Below, piece by piece: positions 21,596-22,806 of a stretch of 22,806 bases of DNA. The stretch covers positions 1-22,806 of the forward strand of contig CAMDVP010000018.1 in NCBI GenBank assembly GCA_945877525.1, written 5' to 3'. The notes below the pieces were generated by a model. The model was not told where the DNA came from and did no database searches. It was given only the letters and a program-made list of their open reading frames with translations. Both the position numbers and the translations under genes were made by a program. The number at the start of each line of letters is the position of its first letter. The stretch's first letter is position 1. The DNA is from an uncultured Clostridia bacterium. GTDB taxonomy: Bacteria; Bacillota; Clostridia; Christensenellales; Aristaeellaceae.

Positions 21596-22806
21596 TCAAT
21601 CAAATGACAGGGATTTCCTCAAATACTCCGAGGTGATGGTTTCCCCGTGCTCCGCCATTTCCCTCACAGTGCCGGTAAAAACGATTTCCCCGCCTGCGGT
21701 GCCGCCATCTGGGCCTACATCAATCAGATAGTCCGCCTGCTTCATGACATCCAGATTATGCTCGATGATGATAACGGTGTTGCCCCGTTCCACAAGGCTG
21801 TCAAGCAGCTCCATGACCTTCTGAACATCAGATGCATGCAGGCCGGTGGTAGGCTCGTCCAGCACGTAGGTATTGCCCTTCTTATCCAAATATTTTGCCA
21901 GCTTCACCCGCTGCCGCTCGCCGCCGGAAAGGGTTGACAAGGGCTGCCCCAGGGAGAGGTACGGCAGGCCTACCTCCAGCATGGCCTCCAGCGCCTTGCG
22001 CAGCTTTTTGTTATCCCTGAAGAACTCCCAGGCTTCCGCGGCGGACATATGGAGAATTTCCACGATGTTCTTGCCCCGGTACAGGTAGGATAGCGCCTTG
22101 CTGCTGTACCGCTTGCCTTCGCAGGCTTCGCAGACGGTGGTGACCGGGTCCATGAACACCAGCTCTGTGACAATCTGGCCCCGTCCGCCGCAAACCGGGC
22201 AGGCGCCCTTGCTGTTGAAGGAAAACAGAGAGGCGTCCACGCCGTTTTCCGCCGCCATAACCCTGCGGATTTCATCAAAAAAACCCAGGAAGGTGGCGGG
22301 GGTCGAGCGCCCGGTGGCCGTCACGGGAGACTGATCCACCAGGATCACCCGATCTGCATACTGCCTGGCGAATTCATCCCGAATCAGAGAGCTCTTGCCC
22401 GAGCCGGCTACCCCGGTCACCACCGTCAGCACGTCCAGGGGAATATCCACCGACACATGCTTCAGGTTGTGGATGGATGCGTCCCGCACGGGAAGAAACG
22501 CCTTGGGTTTCCGGGGAACAGCCTTCAGCGGCACATGCTGCATGAGCGCATTCCCGGTGCGGGTGCCGGAGCGCAGCAAAGCCTCATAGCTGCCCTGAAA
22601 GAGAATTTCACCGCCGCTTTTTCCCGCCAGGGGGCCGACGTCGATCACCTCGTCGGCAATGGAAATCACGTCCTTGTCGTGCTCCACGACAAGCACCGTG
22701 TTGCCCTTGTCCCGCAGGGATTGCAGAAGCCGTGTCATGCGGTGCACATCCCGGGGATGCATGCCGGTGCTGGGCTCGTCGAAGATGTAGGTCATGCCGG
22801 TGAGGG
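21596..22806 (-). CDS. UvrA-like ABC ATPase, C-terminal part (cut by window edge)
   Basis: The reading frame stays open to base 22806, so the N-terminal part lies outside the window; about 403 residues are visible. In order: the Walker B region of the first ATPase domain (TYIFDEPSTGMHPRDV), the second Walker A GVAGSGKSS, a zinc-binding module CPVCGGRGQ with CEACEGKRY, the signature LSGGERQRVKLAKYL, and the second Walker B TYVLDEPTTGLH. The segment between Walker A and the zinc module is shorter than in housekeeping UvrA. The FMDPVTTV sequence before the second Cys pair also resembles the shorter UvrA paralogues linked to drug tolerance. It is soluble and binds DNA and ATP. Whether it acts in nucleotide excision repair or as an accessory paralogue cannot be settled from this part. 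Confidence 0.88.
   Translation of the reverse strand, partial: LTGMTYIFDEPSTGMHPRDVHRMTRLLQSLRDKGNTVLVVEHDKDVISIADEVIDVGPLAGKSGGEILFQGSYEALLRSGTRTGNALMQHVPLKAVPRKPKAFLPVRDASIHNLKHVSVDIPLDVLTVVTGVAGSGKSSLIRDEFARQYADRVILVDQSPVTATGRSTPATFLGFFDEIRRVMAAENGVDASLFSFNSKGACPVCGGRGQIVTELVFMDPVTTVCEACEGKRYSSKALSYLYRGKNIVEILHMSAAEAWEFFRDNKKLRKALEAMLEVGLPYLSLGQPLSTLSGGERQRVKLAKYLDKKGNTYVLDEPTTGLHASDVQKVMELLDSLVERGNTVIIIEHNLDVMKQADYLIDVGPDGGTAGGEIVFTGTVREMAEHGETITSEYLRKSLSFD

Noticed and set aside
21596..22806. Confident call of housekeeping uvrA
   Set aside because: Only the C-terminal part is visible, and the spacing before the zinc module is shorter than in the repair protein, so a paralogue is equally possible.
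1..22806. CRISPR arrays, tRNA genes, insertion sequences, attachment sites
   Set aside because: No spaced direct-repeat array, cloverleaf with a CCA end, transposase or integrase was seen on either strand.

Overview
The window is about 22.8 kb of GC-rich DNA. It has strong AGGAGG-type ribosome binding sites, sigma-A/sigma-70-type promoters and tightly packed co-directional operons. Transporter genes lack their own ATPase, and a suite of intracellular glycosidases targets plant hemicellulose. Together these suggest a fermentative, high-GC member of the Clostridia (Bacillota) from a gut or rumen community. This placement is an inference from style and gene content; no rRNA or other phylogenetic marker lies in the window apart from a partial UvrA-like gene.

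Region 1 (1-4052): a low-complexity G/C-rich leader with a perfect palindrome, then a two-gene glycoside-hydrolase operon. It encodes a GH29 alpha-L-fucosidase and a YicI-type GH31 alpha-xylosidase, and closes with a Rho-independent terminator. The pair fits removal of fucose and xylose from xyloglucan fragments.

Region 2 (4053-9435): an intergenic block with three consecutive inverted repeats, then a good promoter (4241-4269). This promoter appears to drive six tightly linked genes: OmpR-type response regulator, sensor kinase, AroQ-class chorismate mutase, shikimate kinase, a ProB-like amino-acid kinase and a cytosolic class-C beta-lactamase-fold hydrolase. A small reverse-strand gene (start 9556) faces the end of this operon and overlaps it.

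Region 3 (9640-11430): a monocistronic GH51 alpha-L-arabinofuranosidase with its own promoter. Its 3' UTR is unusually structured and ends in a strong terminator.

Region 4 (11573-21581): the most intriguing part. A fully consensus promoter (TTGACA, 17 bp, TATAAT with extended -10) is preceded by two 11-bp direct repeats 21 bp apart. It leads a nine-gene, one-direction cluster: AtuA-family protein, DUF4387 protein, two sugar-type ABC permeases, a solute-binding protein, two unlike ADP-ribosylglycohydrolase-family proteins, a FadR-type GntR regulator and a Cof-type HAD phosphatase. I read it as an undescribed uptake-and-catabolism system, possibly for a ribosylated or otherwise N-/O-glycosylated small molecule. 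The substrate is not readable from sequence.

Region 5 (21596-22806, reverse): the C-terminal part of a UvrA-like ABC protein, converging on the HAD gene with only 14 bp between stop codons. No tRNA, rRNA, transposase, phage gene or CRISPR array was recognised.
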